Origin: Coffea arabica
Taxonomy: Eukaryota; Streptophyta; Magnoliopsida; Gentianales; Rubiaceae
Direction of reading: 5' to 3'
NCBI RefSeq assembly: GCF_036785885.1
Contig: NC_092326.1
Coordinates: 42,060,287-42,124,286 of the forward strand
DNA length: 64,000 bases
This document shows, piece by piece, positions 10,512 through 26,337 of this stretch; positions within the stretch are counted from its first letter, which is position 1, and each line of letters opens with the position of its first letter. The translations under genes were made by a program, and so were the position numbers. Under the pieces are notes generated by a model. It was not told the DNA's origin. It ran no database searches and saw only the letters and a list, made by a program, of their open reading frames with translations.

Positions 10512-10835
10512 CTCCCTCCCTTTTTTTATAACTGACGTTTAAGAAATTTGCTCTTAAGTACTTTTATCTGTCGTTTTATTATTCTCATGCAGCATTAATT
10601 ATTTTTTCACAATTTTACCCTTTTATCTCTCTTTTCATAATTGGTGGGAGTTAGTTTGCATTACTTTTGGCCTAGTAAAACAACACCATTTAATACTCTA
10701 GTGAGAAAAAACATGGGTGAATTGGACAATTAATGAGGGTACAAAAGGAAAGTAGTGTATAGATTTAAACAATGAAAATTTTTTCTTAATTGGTGTGCAA
10801 AACCTTAAACGTCAGTTATAAAAAAAGGGAGGGAG
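10512..10835. mobile_element. Stowaway-like MITE (Tc1/mariner type)
   Basis: 324 bp bounded by inverted repeats: left CTCCCTCCCTTTTTTTATAA, right reads the same on the other strand, both running into a shared ACTGACGTTTAAG-type extension. A TA dinucleotide flanks each side (10510-10511 and 10836-10837), the expected target duplication. The interior is non-coding. Stowaway elements are non-autonomous and moved by mariner transposases (known). Confidence 0.8.
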
Positions 10836-11080
10836 TATATACTATGTACATTTATTAATTACCACCATTTTTTTAAATTAATTTAAGTTCCACTGGTTGT
10901 TCCACAGCAGGGTGCAATTTATTGACCTGCTTCCACGCCAATTGAGAAAGAATCTCAAAAGCTTCAAGAAAAGTTGCAAATTATTGAGCTCTAGACATCA
11001 ACTATCCCTTTTGTGTGGTAGCCTGTAGGCACCAAATATGTTTCAAGTGTTGCTGGCAGACTATGGCTTGCAACCTGAAA

Positions 11081-11082
<2 letters not shown>

Positions 11083-11126
<44 letters not shown>

Positions 11127-11138
11127 CGCGCGCGTGTG
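11083..11138. repeat. (TA)n(TG)n(CG)n microsatellite
   Basis: TA repeats pass into TG and then CG alternation, all purine-pyrimidine alternating DNA that can adopt Z-form when supercoiled (known property). Confidence 0.9.
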
Positions 11139-12717
11139 CGGCGTTGCATAAGCAATAACTAAACAATATAAACAATGAAAAATTCAAAATAATCTCCAGT
11201 TAAGGTAATGAAAATTCATTTCAGAGAAGACGCAATATAAGTGAATTTTGCATTTGCTTGTGGCAGAATCCTGAAAAGGGATGCCGCTATGCTGCTGGAT
11301 GAAATGTTTCTTCGTTTGAGTATCTTTACAGGAGTTCAGAACGCAAAATATAGTGACCCCTGGAGAGATTTTGCTGGTTGATTTAGGATATGATGACCCT
11401 ATTACTCAAAAATAAAAAGAAAGAAACGAAATGCCAACGACTTAAATTTCACTATTTAAAGACAATTAATCTCAATCTTAAATAATAACCAGATCTCTTC
11501 AAAATTTTTCCAGTTCAATTATTATCACTGGTACTATATACTTGTTGGAAACTTTAGCTACGTATCATCCATGATTCATGATTCGCCACCCCTCCGGTGG
11601 CAGCTCCTCCTAATAACTTATTCTATCAAATCCCAAATTCCGAATTATAAAAAGGCTTCTGCCTAGCCAGCAATGAGTGGTAGCCATGATTCTTCGTGGA
11701 CCCATTTCTCTGCATCTGTCTATTTATTTTTCTTTCATGGTCTGTTCAATTTAATTCTCCTTTTTTTTTTTTTGTTGCAGTAGGGCAAATGATGATGAGG
11801 GCTAAACGAAGGTGCCCGGAGGGGAAGGGAAGTGGGACGGGGAGATGGGTAATTTGAAGATACGAATCGTTGCCAGTTGCTTAAGTTTGAGGATCGTAAA
11901 AACGAAGGATTATCTTATCTTATCTTATTTGAAGCAATAATTAAGGACCAACCACTATGCAAAATCTCTAACGCATCCAACGTGTTAATAACTTAATATT
12001 GTACTAAAATAAAATGAACTATAAAACACAAAGCATAACTTGGTAGATTACCCAACAAATCAAAAATTAATGCAACGAAATGGAGAAAGGTAAACCAAGC
12101 AATCTATCAAACTTGAACTGATCAACCAAAATCCATCTGACTTTGGACTGCTTTAGCTGTTGGGTAGGTAATTCTAAAGTCTAACCCTTTATGTGCTGTC
12201 ATTATCATAAAGCGTACGAAATATACAACGTAATTAGGGTTGAAAGATGAACCAAATTACTCGATATTCGAATGGAGTTTGACTTGATAAGAGCTAGTTC
12301 AAACTTGATTTGCTAATTAGTCAAATCAAGTTTAAACAATGTTTTCTATTCGATAATTTCAAATTCGATAAAAAAAAAATCGTTCAAGCTCGATTCAATA
12401 ACTAAATAAATCAAATTTGAACAAAATTTCAAAATTGAGGGTGTCAACTGGTGATGTTGATGTTGATGTTGGCTTATAGCATAAAGAAACTCCCAAATAT
12501 ATCCTATCGTGTTAAAGAAAGAAGACTTCCTGAACCTACAATCTTTAATTCGAGGACAATGCCATTTTTATATTGTTAATGAATACACTCACGATCACTG
12601 ATGATGACAACCATATGCAGTTGCATGTGAAAGTAAAATGAATTCTCTGAATGCAAGAAATTTCCAATTCTACGTTGCCAAAAGTGAACAGTTGTGTGAA
12701 CGCTCTTTATCTGCAAA
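11139..12717. other. Intergenic, no gene seen
   Basis: AT-rich with poly-T at 11759-11773 and a short CTTAT repeat near 11913-11930. Around 12240-12440 are diverged strings related to the GAGCTCGAGT-rich elements at 19882 and 40689, possibly an old copy. No coding signal. Confidence 0.5.
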
Positions 12718-13599
12718 TAGGACTGTCAATGGGGCTGGGCCAGCCCGAGCTCGGTTCGTTCGGCCCGACAGAAAGCCCGATGAGCCCGATCATTTAGTGA
12801 GCCGGTCTGAGCTTGAGCCTAAAAATTAGGCCCGAATTAAATGTGAGCCGAGCTTGGGCCTTATTAGGCTCATACCCGATATAGGCCCGGCCCTTTAATT
12901 ACACATATATATAATATTTATATTTTGATATTATGTATAATTATATATCCAAATATATTTTTGCTAAATACTAAATATATATATAAATTACAAAACACAA
13001 AAACACATCTAAAAACTCTTTCATGAGCTTTCTTGAGAGCCAATATTAGTAATGCATAACTAAATCTCTAATTTTTCTTATTGGTTGAGTAACTTTTTGT
13101 ATTGGCATATTATTGGTTGATTTTTTTTTTTGGTCTACAAACACAAAAATCATCAAGCATATTTGGATTTAAATCACAAGATTATAAAAAAAAGTTTCAA
13201 CTTTTAAAGATGTATTGGCTTATGATTGCATGTTTTATTACTATTTTTCATGCATTTTAAACGGATTACATATAAATATTGTTGAAAAAATTTTGGTTTA
13301 TATACTTTTTAAGAACTATTATTTGTTCATGTTTAGTTTTAATATTATAGTCTTGTAAATGTTAAATTAGTTTTACAACTTAATAGTTATAGTAATTATA
13401 TTAAGAAAATTCAGGAGTAATAAGTGAGCTTGGGCTAAGCCCGATTAAGGCTCACAACCCGAATATTATGTGAGCTGAGTATGAGCTTCACATTTACGAA
13501 CCCGAAACTCATAGCCCGAAGCCCGAAAATGTCTCAAATTAAATGAGCTGAGCTTGAACACATCAAAGCCCGGCTCATTAGGCCCGATTGACAGGCCTA
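12718..13599. mobile_element. Non-autonomous hAT-type element
   Basis: 882 bp with ends TAGGACTGTCAATGGGG and, on the other strand, TAGGCCTGTCAATCGGGCC. It is flanked on both sides by the identical 8-bp TCTGCAAA (12710-12717 and 13600-13607), the target-duplication length of hAT elements. Both subterminal zones are packed with GCCCGA and GAGCTTG motifs in inverted order, probably transposase-binding repeats. The interior is AT-rich with no transposase. The perfect duplication suggests a moderately young insertion. Confidence 0.82.
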
Positions 13600-13607
13600 T
13601 CTGCAAA

Positions 13608-14158
13608 TTCCACCATGCGTGTACCAAGGCGTAGAGAGAAATGATCTATGTGTAGTCAAAAACAGCAATGGTAAGAATATCTTCTCTTGAAAGGGCTATA
13701 TATACTACTGTCATCTGAAATACAAATTTGCACCTAAAATGAAACCGAACATCAAAGTTTCCCCTTATATTTCATATGGAAAAAAATTTGCCTCAAAATT
13801 ATAATTGGAGCAAAATCGACAAGGGTTTTAACTTGACCCTTAAACTAGCTAGTAAAGAAGCCTCATATTGAAGGAAAGAGAACACTTTTGCACATTCTTC
13901 ACACGAGTAATGCCTTTCCATGCCTAGTAACTTGTTCAATAATTTCTCACACTTTATCCCACGTTGTGCGCAAAATATTGGCCAAGAATAGCCATATACA
14001 TTTTTTTCTTTCATTCGAGCAAGTCTTTTCTTACCCTAGAATTGAAATTTTTGAGAGAAGGAATAAGGAAAAGGAAAAAAAATAAAACAGCTAAAGGAAA
14101 AAGAAAAAAGAAAAAACTAGACGCAAAAATAATACTAATAAAGAAATTATGTGTAGAG
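13608..14158. other. Intergenic, no gene seen
   Basis: Open frames here are low-complexity (Lys-rich from a purine run at 14056-14116). No recognisable gene or RNA. Confidence 0.55.
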
Positions 14159-14814
14159 TAGGGATGGCAACGTAGCGGATTTGAGGCGGGGGACCCCACC
14201 CCACTGCCCATTAATTTCCCTCACCCCTCGCCCTGCCGTGTTTCCCCAGCGGAACTAATAAAAATTTGTTATATAATTTTATTATAGTCAAATTTTAATA
14301 AATAATCAAGTACTTAAATATCAACACTTTACAAAGTTATTATCCATTGTAATTTCACAATTGAAACTCATAAAAACAATCAAACAAAAGTTATTTGAAT
14401 ACAATCTAACATGATGAAACAAATACAACTAAAGTAGTCAAGTTTTTACTTTTGATACAAATATAATCACTAAATCATTATTGTACTTGTGCCAAAAGTG
14501 ATTGTGTTTGTGCCAAAAGTGAAAACTTGACTACTTTAATTGTATTTATTTCATCATGTTAGATTGTATTCAAATAACTTTTGTTTGATTGTTTTTGTAA
14601 GTTTCAATTGTGAAATTATAATGAATAATAATTTGATGATGTGTTGATATTTTAGTACTTAATTATTTACCAAAATTTAACTATAATAAAATTATATAAC
14701 AAATTTTTATTAACCCCATAAAAAAAAGGAACGGGGTGGGATGGGGCGTGAGGAGTGGAGGACGAGAGACAGGGGACGGGCACTCCGCTCTAACCCGACC
14801 CATTGCCATCCTTA
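14159..14814. repeat. Long fold-back (palindromic) element
   Basis: Two arms of roughly 300 bp, near-complementary along their whole length, surround a spacer of about 60 bp at 14460-14515. Outer ends are TAGGGATGGCAACG and, on the other strand, TAAGGATGGCAATG. Outer 90 bp of each arm are GC-rich and more diverged; inner portions are AT-rich and nearly identical (for example ATTTGAATACAATCTAACAT in both). TAGGGATGGCAA-type ends resemble hAT MITEs, but the 8-bp flanks (GTGTAGAG, GGAACATT) do not match. It ends 383 bp before the BAP31-like start codon. Confidence 0.8.
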
Positions 14815-15197
14815 GGAACATTATGCAGGGTCAATAAAATGCCTATCAAAAAGTTGAGGCGGATAAAGTTCAACCCACCCAAAAGTTGATAGAGGTTTAG
14901 AGTAATTAAAAAAGTTCCAAGGTAGCAGTTGCCAAATACAAACCTCCTACTTGTCTTTAATTCTCAAGAGGCACACATCACTATGATGACCAAACACCAA
15001 AAGCCAATAGAGCTTCCATCTTCTTCCTCCCCTGCTGATGTCCATCTCTCTTCCTCTTTTTGAATAATTCTTCTGATTCAATTCTTAAGAAATCCTTGAA
15101 TCCAAATCACTTAACAAATCCCTTCGTTCATATGATCTAAAGTCGAGAAAAAAGTGGAAAAAAGAAAGAGAAGAAAGAACAAGGAGAAGGGGAAAAG
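14815..15197 (+). other. Upstream region and 5' UTR, BAP31-like gene
   Basis: Pyrimidine-rich stretch around 15010-15060 and a purine-rich leader directly before the ATG. No clear TATA box was identified. The chosen ATG at 15198 opens directly into the first membrane segment of the family. Confidence 0.45.
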
Positions 15198-17190
15198 ATG
15201 ATTCGATTACTGTTTAGTTTGATATTCGCAGAGATGGCCTTGATCGTGATCTTCGTCTTTAAAACCCCCTTGAGGAAGTTGGTGATAATGGGCATCGATC
15301 GGGTCAAAAGGGGTCGCGGTCCAACCGTAGTCAAGGCTGTTGCCGGGACCCTTTCTGTGGTTATGATGTCCAGCGGCTACAATGCGGTGGCGATCCACAA
15401 CCGTTGGTCTCAAGATGCCGATATAAATCCGACGGATCAGATTCTTTTTGCGAACTACCTACTTGAAGCCTCTCTTATGGGTAAATTTTACCTTACAACC
15501 TTGCAATATGCATATCTGTGTAGGGTGTATGCTGTAGAATTTTGGTAACGAAGGGAAAGCGATTGTGAATTTGACTCTGAGGAAAAAATAATGAAGTGTT
15601 ACTCAAGTAAGAAGGTGGTAATGTTGGGTTGTAGATTTCGCCAGGGAACTTGTGAACATGTTACTATCTTTATATAATGGTCTCATGTTTTTGTTATGCA
15701 ATGCTTTCTGATTTCTGATAATGTGATTTTTCCCCTTTTATCACTATAAAAATGTGATCTTGTTCGTATTAGTTTTTATGACCTTAAATTTTTAAGAGTA
15801 AGGATTATACTTGATTATCTGGTGTCTGATGGTGTTGAAGTTGGATAAATCAAATCTGCTGTTGGCTGCGGTCTTTCTATTTTTTTCTTTATCTTTTTAA
15901 TTCTTTTCGGCCTCATATGATATATTTGTGCAGAGTGTCTTAATCAAGTGATTTAGTGTGTGCTAGTGCTCTGCGATGATTACTTAGTATTTGGTTATAG
16001 TGGTGGGATTAAGATGTGAAGCTTAAGAAAAGGTTGGAAGAAGAGCAGGGGAATTACATGTCAGGCCTTTTAGGATGGCCTCTGACTTAAACAAACATTA
16101 TTCATGCAGGGAAAAAGAAAAGAAGGTAAATTTAGTATGCTTTTCTTGGGAGACCTAGCCAGGATGCAGAACTTTCCTCTTTACTAAATCCATTATAAGT
16201 TTATAAAACACGTCTGCTTCTGAAGTTTTTTTAATTGTGTAATTGCATGCATTAAGTTGCTATATAATTCAAGTTATGCTGTTGTAGGAAAAACACGAGT
16301 CACAAGTTGTTAAACATTATTGAGGTAAGCTATCAGATCTACGCACAAAGCTATGATGATATTTGCATAAATCGAGGTCATTTATGATTCATAAATCCAA
16401 CTTCTGAGGCTTATCTTTGACTTTTCAATTTTCATGGTAGATTGAGATGCATTGTACTTGATAAGATTTCCTCAGAACTCCTATGTGTTTTCTACAAGTT
16501 GGAAGGACTAGTAATCCTTGGTTCTTTTATGTGTGAATTACAATTCTCCAGTTCACAAACTTTTGTTGCTTTTTGAAGCTGCATGATTGTAAATTTGAAA
16601 GTTGACTTTTTCTTTCCTGAACTTGTTAAAACCCAATAAACACAGACATACTAGCCAATGTAATTTTTTTTAAGGTAGAATCAGAATAAATGTGAGGATT
16701 GCAATTCGCTTTATATTTGCTGCACCTCCTGTAATTTTCCGGCAGCGTTCCAATTTTCAACTGGCCTTTTTTTCTGGTCTTGATGTGTACTTAAATTATC
16801 CATGTTTTTGCTGCAGGGTTTTCCCTTTTCCTTGCATTCATGATTGACAGGCTACACCATTATATCAGAGAACTGCGGATACGAAGGAAAAGTATGGAAG
16901 CTGGAAAGAAGCAAAACCGGATTTCTGATGATGGGAAGAATGGTGACTTTAAAGCATTGGAAGAAGAATCAGCTGCATTGCGGGCAAAGGTTAAGAACTT
17001 GGAAGCAGAGCTTGATGAAAAGACTAAAGAAGCAAGTAGTGCTGAAGCCAATAAATTGGCTTTGAAAAAGCAATCAGAAGGTTTTCTCCTTGAATATGAC
17101 CGGTTGCTTGAGGAAAATCAAAGCCTTCGAAGTCAGTTGCAATCCTTGGATAGGAGAATCTCACGCTCAGATAGCAAGAAGATTATGTAA
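15198..17190 (+). CDS. BAP31-like endoplasmic reticulum membrane protein
   Basis: Two coding exons, 15198-15480 and 16817-17190 (GT-AG intron of 1336 bp, phase 1), giving 218 aa. BAP31/BAP29 proteins are ER membrane chaperone or export factors that handle newly made membrane proteins; plants have short forms of about this length. Three hydrophobic segments lie at about 5-22, 42-66 and 84-108; a charged coiled coil of Glu/Lys/Leu heptads covers about 141-208. The protein ends in KKIM, matching the KKXX ER-retrieval signal at the last four positions. The intron falls inside the third membrane segment (SLM|GFSLFLAF). Without splicing, translation would stop at 15548, leaving a truncated form without the coiled coil. 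No frameshift or missing part is seen. Confidence 0.9.
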
Positions 17191-18103
17191 CAAACAATGA
17201 CTAATGCGATTCCTTGAGTATCTAATAGTTTCTACATTTCTTACAGCTTTTTGCTATAGGTTCCCTGATACTTGAAAAAGCCGGGAGACAGGTTGAAAGG
17301 GGAAGACATTGAATGTGTTGGATCTTTGGTGTTGTCACATTAGCTAATTTTTCTAGACAAACGAGTCAGTACTGGTTGCGTTCTTTCTTTCTGAAAGACT
17401 GATTCACTGTTTTGTATTGCTCTTAGTTAGACTTGAGAAAATTTGACCACTAAGGCTAGGATTCAAGACTTTGTCATGGGTCCTATTTCGCAAATTGGAT
17501 TAGGCGTGACAATACAACCAGGAATTGAGAATTCTGTTGGTATTGATAATCTTCTTCTCTTTGGATTTTCTGATTGGAAATTCTGGATTGATTCTATTTG
17601 ATATCTGAATGGAAGACAATGAAGGGAGGTAACTGGTTTATCTACCATGTTATTCCCTTGACCAGATGTCTTAATGTAATCCAATTTTATATAACGTCTC
17701 TTAAGCTAGGCAACAACTGACATGGTGATTCCCCTGGAAATCACTATTTTTTGTCTTCCTGATTATAAGATTGATTGCGGTTGCCAAGAAAAAGTTGTGG
17801 TTGTGACCAGTAAACGGGGTTATATTATCTCTGGTGAAATGCGATTCTTGTGGAAAGTATGGAAATTGTTCAAGAATCAATTATAAACCTTTCTCTTTCT
17901 TTTGTTTATTTCGATACAAGGTTAAAAGGAACAAAATGGGAAATTGGGAACAACACGCATAATTTACAACTCAATACAACAAACTAACATATCCATGGTA
18001 GGGTGTGAACGCTACCATATGGTCAGAAGAAAGTCACCCAAAATCAAGATTTGAATTCAAAACGTTCAGCACTTAAAATTTCAAACTTGACCGCTGGTAA
18101 ACC
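17191..18103. other. 3' flank of BAP31-like gene
   Basis: Probable 3' UTR followed by non-coding sequence. No gene recognised. A small minus-strand open frame at 17463-17684 looks random. Confidence 0.5.
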
Positions 18104-18960
18104 TTAGGTAAGGGTCATTTTCCCAGGCAGCGGTCCAGTTTGGAATGCAGTAATGATCATCAAGCCTAGAAAAATAAGAACTGAGGTGGCTGACAAGAAG
18201 AGCATCAAACCAGAAGCCGTCACGCCTTCAATCTGCCGTGCATACTCTTCTGAGGCTAGTGCTAGGAAGGTTACAGGAAATGAGTAAACCCACCAAAGCA
18301 ACATAGTACCTTTTCATTGATTTCTTGAATAGTGCAGGTCGAGAAGCCTGAATATAAAGAAGAATAAGGATTAGACATTATAGCAGATGTTGGAATGCAA
18401 ACTCTAGCGAATTTTTGAAAAGCAATTCGAACAAAGACCATTGGGTTAAAAATAAAATGATCTTTACAGCCTTAAGCTTTTAAGTTTCTTCATTTCTTCT
18501 TGTCTATCACCATTTGCATTAAATTATTTCCGAGGTTTTTTCTCTAGCGTATCAAGATATGAGCCGGACTGACTTACTAATGAAACAAGTAGGAGCATTG
18601 ACAGAAAAAATAGCATTTTGCATGATATGTTGAATGTCCCCGAAATAGAGCTCCAAGCTAGGCTAGCAGCGCTTGTTGCAGCAACGAACAGAAAAAAAAA
18701 ACATGTCGTAGTATTGCTGCAAAACGATCAGCGCCCGGAAGCCTCTAATAAAGTGTGATGAACACTACTAAGTAGTGTATTGCACCAACTGTGAACAAGC
18801 AAGCTGCACTTTCTTTCCACCCCATATCAGCTGCTGCCCAAGAAGCCACCATGTCCTTATCACAGACATCTGGCTTGTGCGATTCACCACCATTGACAGG
18901 GAACTTTTCTGGGAAGCGTCTATCATAGAGTAACATATTCCATCTCACTTGGTAAACTGA
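18104..18960 (-). pseudogene. SLAC1-homologue (SLAH) anion channel relic
   Basis: The minus strand carries the C-terminal part of an S-type anion channel of the SLAH1/SLAH4 type. Recognisable in order: KDMVASWAAADMGWKESAAC and a membrane segment ending FITLY (18745-18948), LFVAATSAASLAWSSISGTF with the next membrane segment (about 18569-18690), a donor GTAAGT, then after an intron SRPALFKKSMKRYYVA and WWVYSFPVTFLALASEEYA (18104-18340). It is broken: the Gln expected after FITLY is a TAG stop, a run of T before LFVAAT shifts the frame, and another one-base shift lies between KRYYVA and WWVYSF. The N-terminal half of the channel is absent. A dead fragment of a host gene. Confidence 0.8.
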
Positions 18961-19459
18961 ATCTTATAACCTTCTGTAGCAGCTAAGAGTTGTGATATGC
19001 CTATGTACAACTTATTTAGGTAAGTTTCCTCAAAATAGGAATAGTTTTACTCTCGTTTTTCATATGAATTGAAATTGACCTGCTCCCTTGTTTGGAGCTT
19101 TGTGCCTCACTCATTTCCTCCCTTTGTCATGGCTGTTCATTGCCATCTGATGCATAAGAGAATGTGCGTAAAAGATGCATGACGGATTGGTATTTATTGG
19201 GCTGCCAGTTTCACCACTCATTTGGAGGCTTTATTCACCGTTTCTGCAAATTGCAGATTATTTGAAGCTCAACCATATATGCAGTCAAGTAATTTCGGTT
19301 TATATATGATACTACTATAAATTATTTGATTAGAAGAGAAAATGAAGATCCAATATTTTCTACGTCACCGAGAGATCAGTGTTATAATCACATACCTCAT
19401 ATACTGTTTTTTCAACAAATGGCAATATCATTATATATATTAACACTTGATAATACAAG
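18961..19459. other. Intergenic, no gene seen
   Basis: Non-coding sequence upstream of the SLAH relic. No further channel exons could be recognised. Confidence 0.5.
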
Positions 19460-19881
19460 AGTTAATTACAAAAAGGGGCAACAGCACTCTCATCCTTCTT
19501 AGCTGCTTCTATTAACCATATTGGGAAATCATTTACCCATTCTATGTCATTAACTAGTTTTGTTGCAAAATGTGCTAGCATATGACTTGCTACATTAGTT
19601 GTTCTAGGAACAAAAAAAACTGTGCAATCCTCAAAACCTTGTGTTAATTCCTCAATGTCCTCCAGTATGGTTGCTAGATGACTATCCTGCACATTGTTGC
19701 TTCTGATTTGGTCGGTGACTGTTTTGCAGTCTGATAGGATTGCAATTTTCCTCCAACCTGCTTCTCTTGCCATTTGGAGTGCCAATCTAATGGTTAAGGT
19801 TTCTTTCTTTAGAGCTTCTCCCTTCTTCCTTTCCACTACTCCCTTTGCTCTTAGAATCTATCCTATCCAATGCCTTGCAAT
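19460..19881 (-). mobile_element. LINE relic, RNase H domain
   Basis: Minus-strand open frame of 124 aa with the signature of the plant RNase H-like domain (RVT_3) at the 3' end of L1-type LINEs: ALQMAREAGWRKIAILSDCK, then a region ending NVASHMLAHFATK and a closing FPIWLIEAAKKDE. Upstream the frame continues to about 19881 through HWIG and an in-frame stop (ILRAKGVVERKKGE), then is cut off by the repeat at 19882. Only the extreme C-terminus of the element remains. Confidence 0.75.
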
Positions 19882-20311
19882 TAGGGCTGTTAAACAAAGC
19901 GAACAGCTTGAAAACTTGATTGAGTTCAACTCGATAAGGCTCGAACTCGGCTCATCAATTTTAGTAAACGAGTCGAGTTTGAACTAGAAATTTACTCAAT
20001 TAATTAATGAGTCGAGTAAACTTGAATCGTTTGTTATTCGAGTTACTCGATAAGGAATGACATATATGTCATTTCACAAGTCAAAAGAATAGAATTTGAC
20101 AATGACAGATTTCTATTGTGATCAATTTGCACGACCTGGAGCTCGGCTCGTTTGTGATAAACGAGTCGAGCTTGAACTGAACCTTGAGTCACATGTCCCA
20201 TTTGGCGAGTCGCGTTTGAACACACTTTAAAATTCTTTCGCTTAGTTGAGCGAGTTTGAGCCTGACTCGAGCTAAGCACAAGCTCGAGTCAAATTCGACA
20301 GTCAAATACTA
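19882..20311. mobile_element. hAT-type MITE, GCTGTTAA-end family
   Basis: Begins TAGGGCTGTTAAAC and ends, on the other strand, TAGTATTTGACTGTC. Both halves are full of CTCGAGT/GAGCTCG-type motifs in opposite orientation. The same design, with better ends, is at 40689-41106. Flanking 8-mers (CTTGCAAT, GGCTCAAT) agree in only half the positions, so limits are approximate. It abuts the 5' side of the LINE scrap and probably inserted into it. Confidence 0.5.
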
Positions 20312-20970
20312 GGCTCAATTATCAGAACTACTTACAACAATTCCCTTCCCTGTTCTTATATGACAATGCATCAGTTGTGTAACATGTACTAGTTAGGTAT
20401 TTGACTTTCTTAGTTTTCAATATGCGCTGATGATATGCAGCCCACCAGTTGTGCAACTGGTTGTGTCACAACTCAAATCCAAGGATGGATCCAAGTAATT
20501 TTTATACAAGGATGGTCCAAGTAATTTGTAGGCACAATTGAAGGGGCAGTTGTAGACATGTAATTTTACACAATTGAGCAGACAAAAAATTTACAGGCGT
20601 TAAATCTTTTTTTTTTTTTTATCCTTCCGTGGCAGCCAGTATTTTGACCATCGTGATCACTGACTCTGACTGGTTTGGAACAAGATAGACATCCAAATGG
20701 GATGTCCAACCATTGCGCACGCAGCAGCACACATCAAACAAGCACATGAGAACATGATGAAACAACGAAGATAACAACACAACGAAGGTGCAATAAGAAC
20801 ACAGCACAAAATATATACAAGCATTCTCCACCAAGTCTAAAGCCTTTCGACTTCCGGTTTATGCACCATGTTCCTTGGTGTACTCAAAACGAGTCATACA
20901 GATAGATATATTTAAGAAAGGCAACAAGCAAACCAGAAGACCATGGAAGACTATGCTGGTAGATCACATT
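20312..20970. other. 3' flank of aspartic protease gene
   Basis: Non-coding region downstream of the minus-strand protease, including its probable 3' UTR near 20970. It contains the palindrome CCAGTTGTGCAACTGG near 20446 and a poly-T run at about 20608-20621. Confidence 0.5.
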
Positions 20971-24866
<3,896 letters not shown>

Positions 24867-25760
24867 CTACAAGAAGTGCACCAAATTACCATCTCATTCA
24901 TAATATTCTACAGAGTGTTTAAAGAAGAATTTAGTACTACCAAGTTTATTATTTCTCCAACGAAAAGAAATACTATCAAACCACAATTAGGTCCATTTCA
25001 ATCTTAAAATTTACTAATTTCCCATCGTTTTCCTCAAAAAAAAAACAATTTTCTTCGTTAAAATTCACCTCCTCCTTTTTACAGAACTCATGCTGCATGA
25101 AAGAAAAATTTAAGCAAAAAATAAAAAAAAAAAAAATTTTTGTTATCATTCAGATAAAAATATTTGAAAACTGAAAAACAAATGCAACACAAAATTCATA
25201 AAAAAAGAAAAGAAAAGAAAAACTTTGTTATCATTCAGATAAAAATTTTTGAAAACCAAAAAAATGCAAAAGAAATAAATAAATCAAACCATAATATCAA
25301 GACATAGCTATAATACATTTTTGGCACGAGTATCAGCTTTCAATTTCTCAAACTTCAACAATTTCTGTTTCAGTCTAGCTAAATAAGCTGGCTGCATCCA
25401 ACCAAAAGATATTCGAAGAAATAATAAAATAAAAATATTTTAAACATCGCAAAAAAAGGTCAGTGATAAAACCATAATAAACCCTTCATATTCCTCACAA
25501 AAATAATAAGAGCGAAAAATTCACCAACACTCAATAAATTGCAAAACCCAAAAGCCTAGTCAAATATATATCATCCACAGAATCAAACAAACACAAACAT
25601 TAATAACATACACAAACGTCAAACCAAAAACATTCTATAAAAAAAAAGGAAAAAGAATCCAGATAATTATCCGATAAACCTCAAACCACAATATAGTATA
25701 ACGAGGAAGAAAGTAACAACATGAACAAAATTAATTGATTAAAAAAATGTAAAACCTTAC
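24867..25760 (-). other. 5' UTR intron of aspartic protease
   Basis: On the minus strand a donor CCG|GTAAGG at 25760 and an acceptor CTTGTAG|GTC at 24867 place an 894-bp intron seven bases before the ATG. Leader introns at this position are common in plant phytepsin genes (known). The sequence is strongly AT-rich, with two diverged copies of a TTATCATTCAGATAAAAAT string (25143, 25228). Confidence 0.65.
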
Positions 25761-26337
25761 CGGAATTTAACGAGGAAGAAAGTTATCCAAATTTCAGAGT
25801 GGAAACCGATGAATTGTTTTGCCAAAAAAAAAATATGGAATGCGTGAATTTTATATTGCTGAACTAACTTTCCGAACAACCATTCATGAAAGATCTGCAG
25901 CCGTTGGATCTTGATCAAGAGATTCTTAATCTGAGCCGTTGATTCTCGTGAGCAAGTCGCTTTCACGGGATGCTCGTGTGCGGGAGTGGGAAGTTCAAAC
26001 AGAGGAAGCAAAGAACATTTGAGAGCGGGATTTTGTGCGACGTGACTTATTTGATTAAGATGGGTTGACGAATCTGGATCGTCCGATTTTCATCGGACGG
26101 TGAAGAGAGGGTGAGGTGGGGAAAGCAAGGAGAGTGACGGATAGATTGAGGTAGGTCGGTGACAAGGATTTAGTAGCGTGACGGAAAATGACACCTGGGG
26201 AGATGAAACCGTAACAGACTTAGTGCTTACGTGTCAGCAAAGCAAACAATTGTGGAGTGGATGAGGCTTGCTTGCACGCGACACCTGGCTCTGTTTTGCC
26301 TCTTTTCTGTGTTTTCTCAGCTTCTGGGGTTCAACCG
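25761..26337 (-). promoter_or_regulatory. Leader exon and promoter, aspartic protease
   Basis: Sequence upstream of the leader intron. On the minus strand AACGGCT occurs twice about 40 bp apart (plus-strand AGCCGTTGG near 25898 and AGCCGTTGA near 25936), each next to a GATC- or GATT-type string. AACGG is a MYB-type core. No unambiguous TATA box was found, so the transcription start is not fixed. Confidence 0.4.

Noticed and set aside
14151-14822. 8-bp target duplication for the fold-back element
   Set aside because: Flanks GTGTAGAG and GGAACATT do not match at the best-defined ends, so a hAT origin was not asserted.
15481-15548. Read-through coding extension after exon 1 of the BAP31-like gene
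   Set aside because: A GT donor and a phase-matched second exon restore the full family architecture; the extension ends at once and lacks the coiled coil. It could only represent intron retention.
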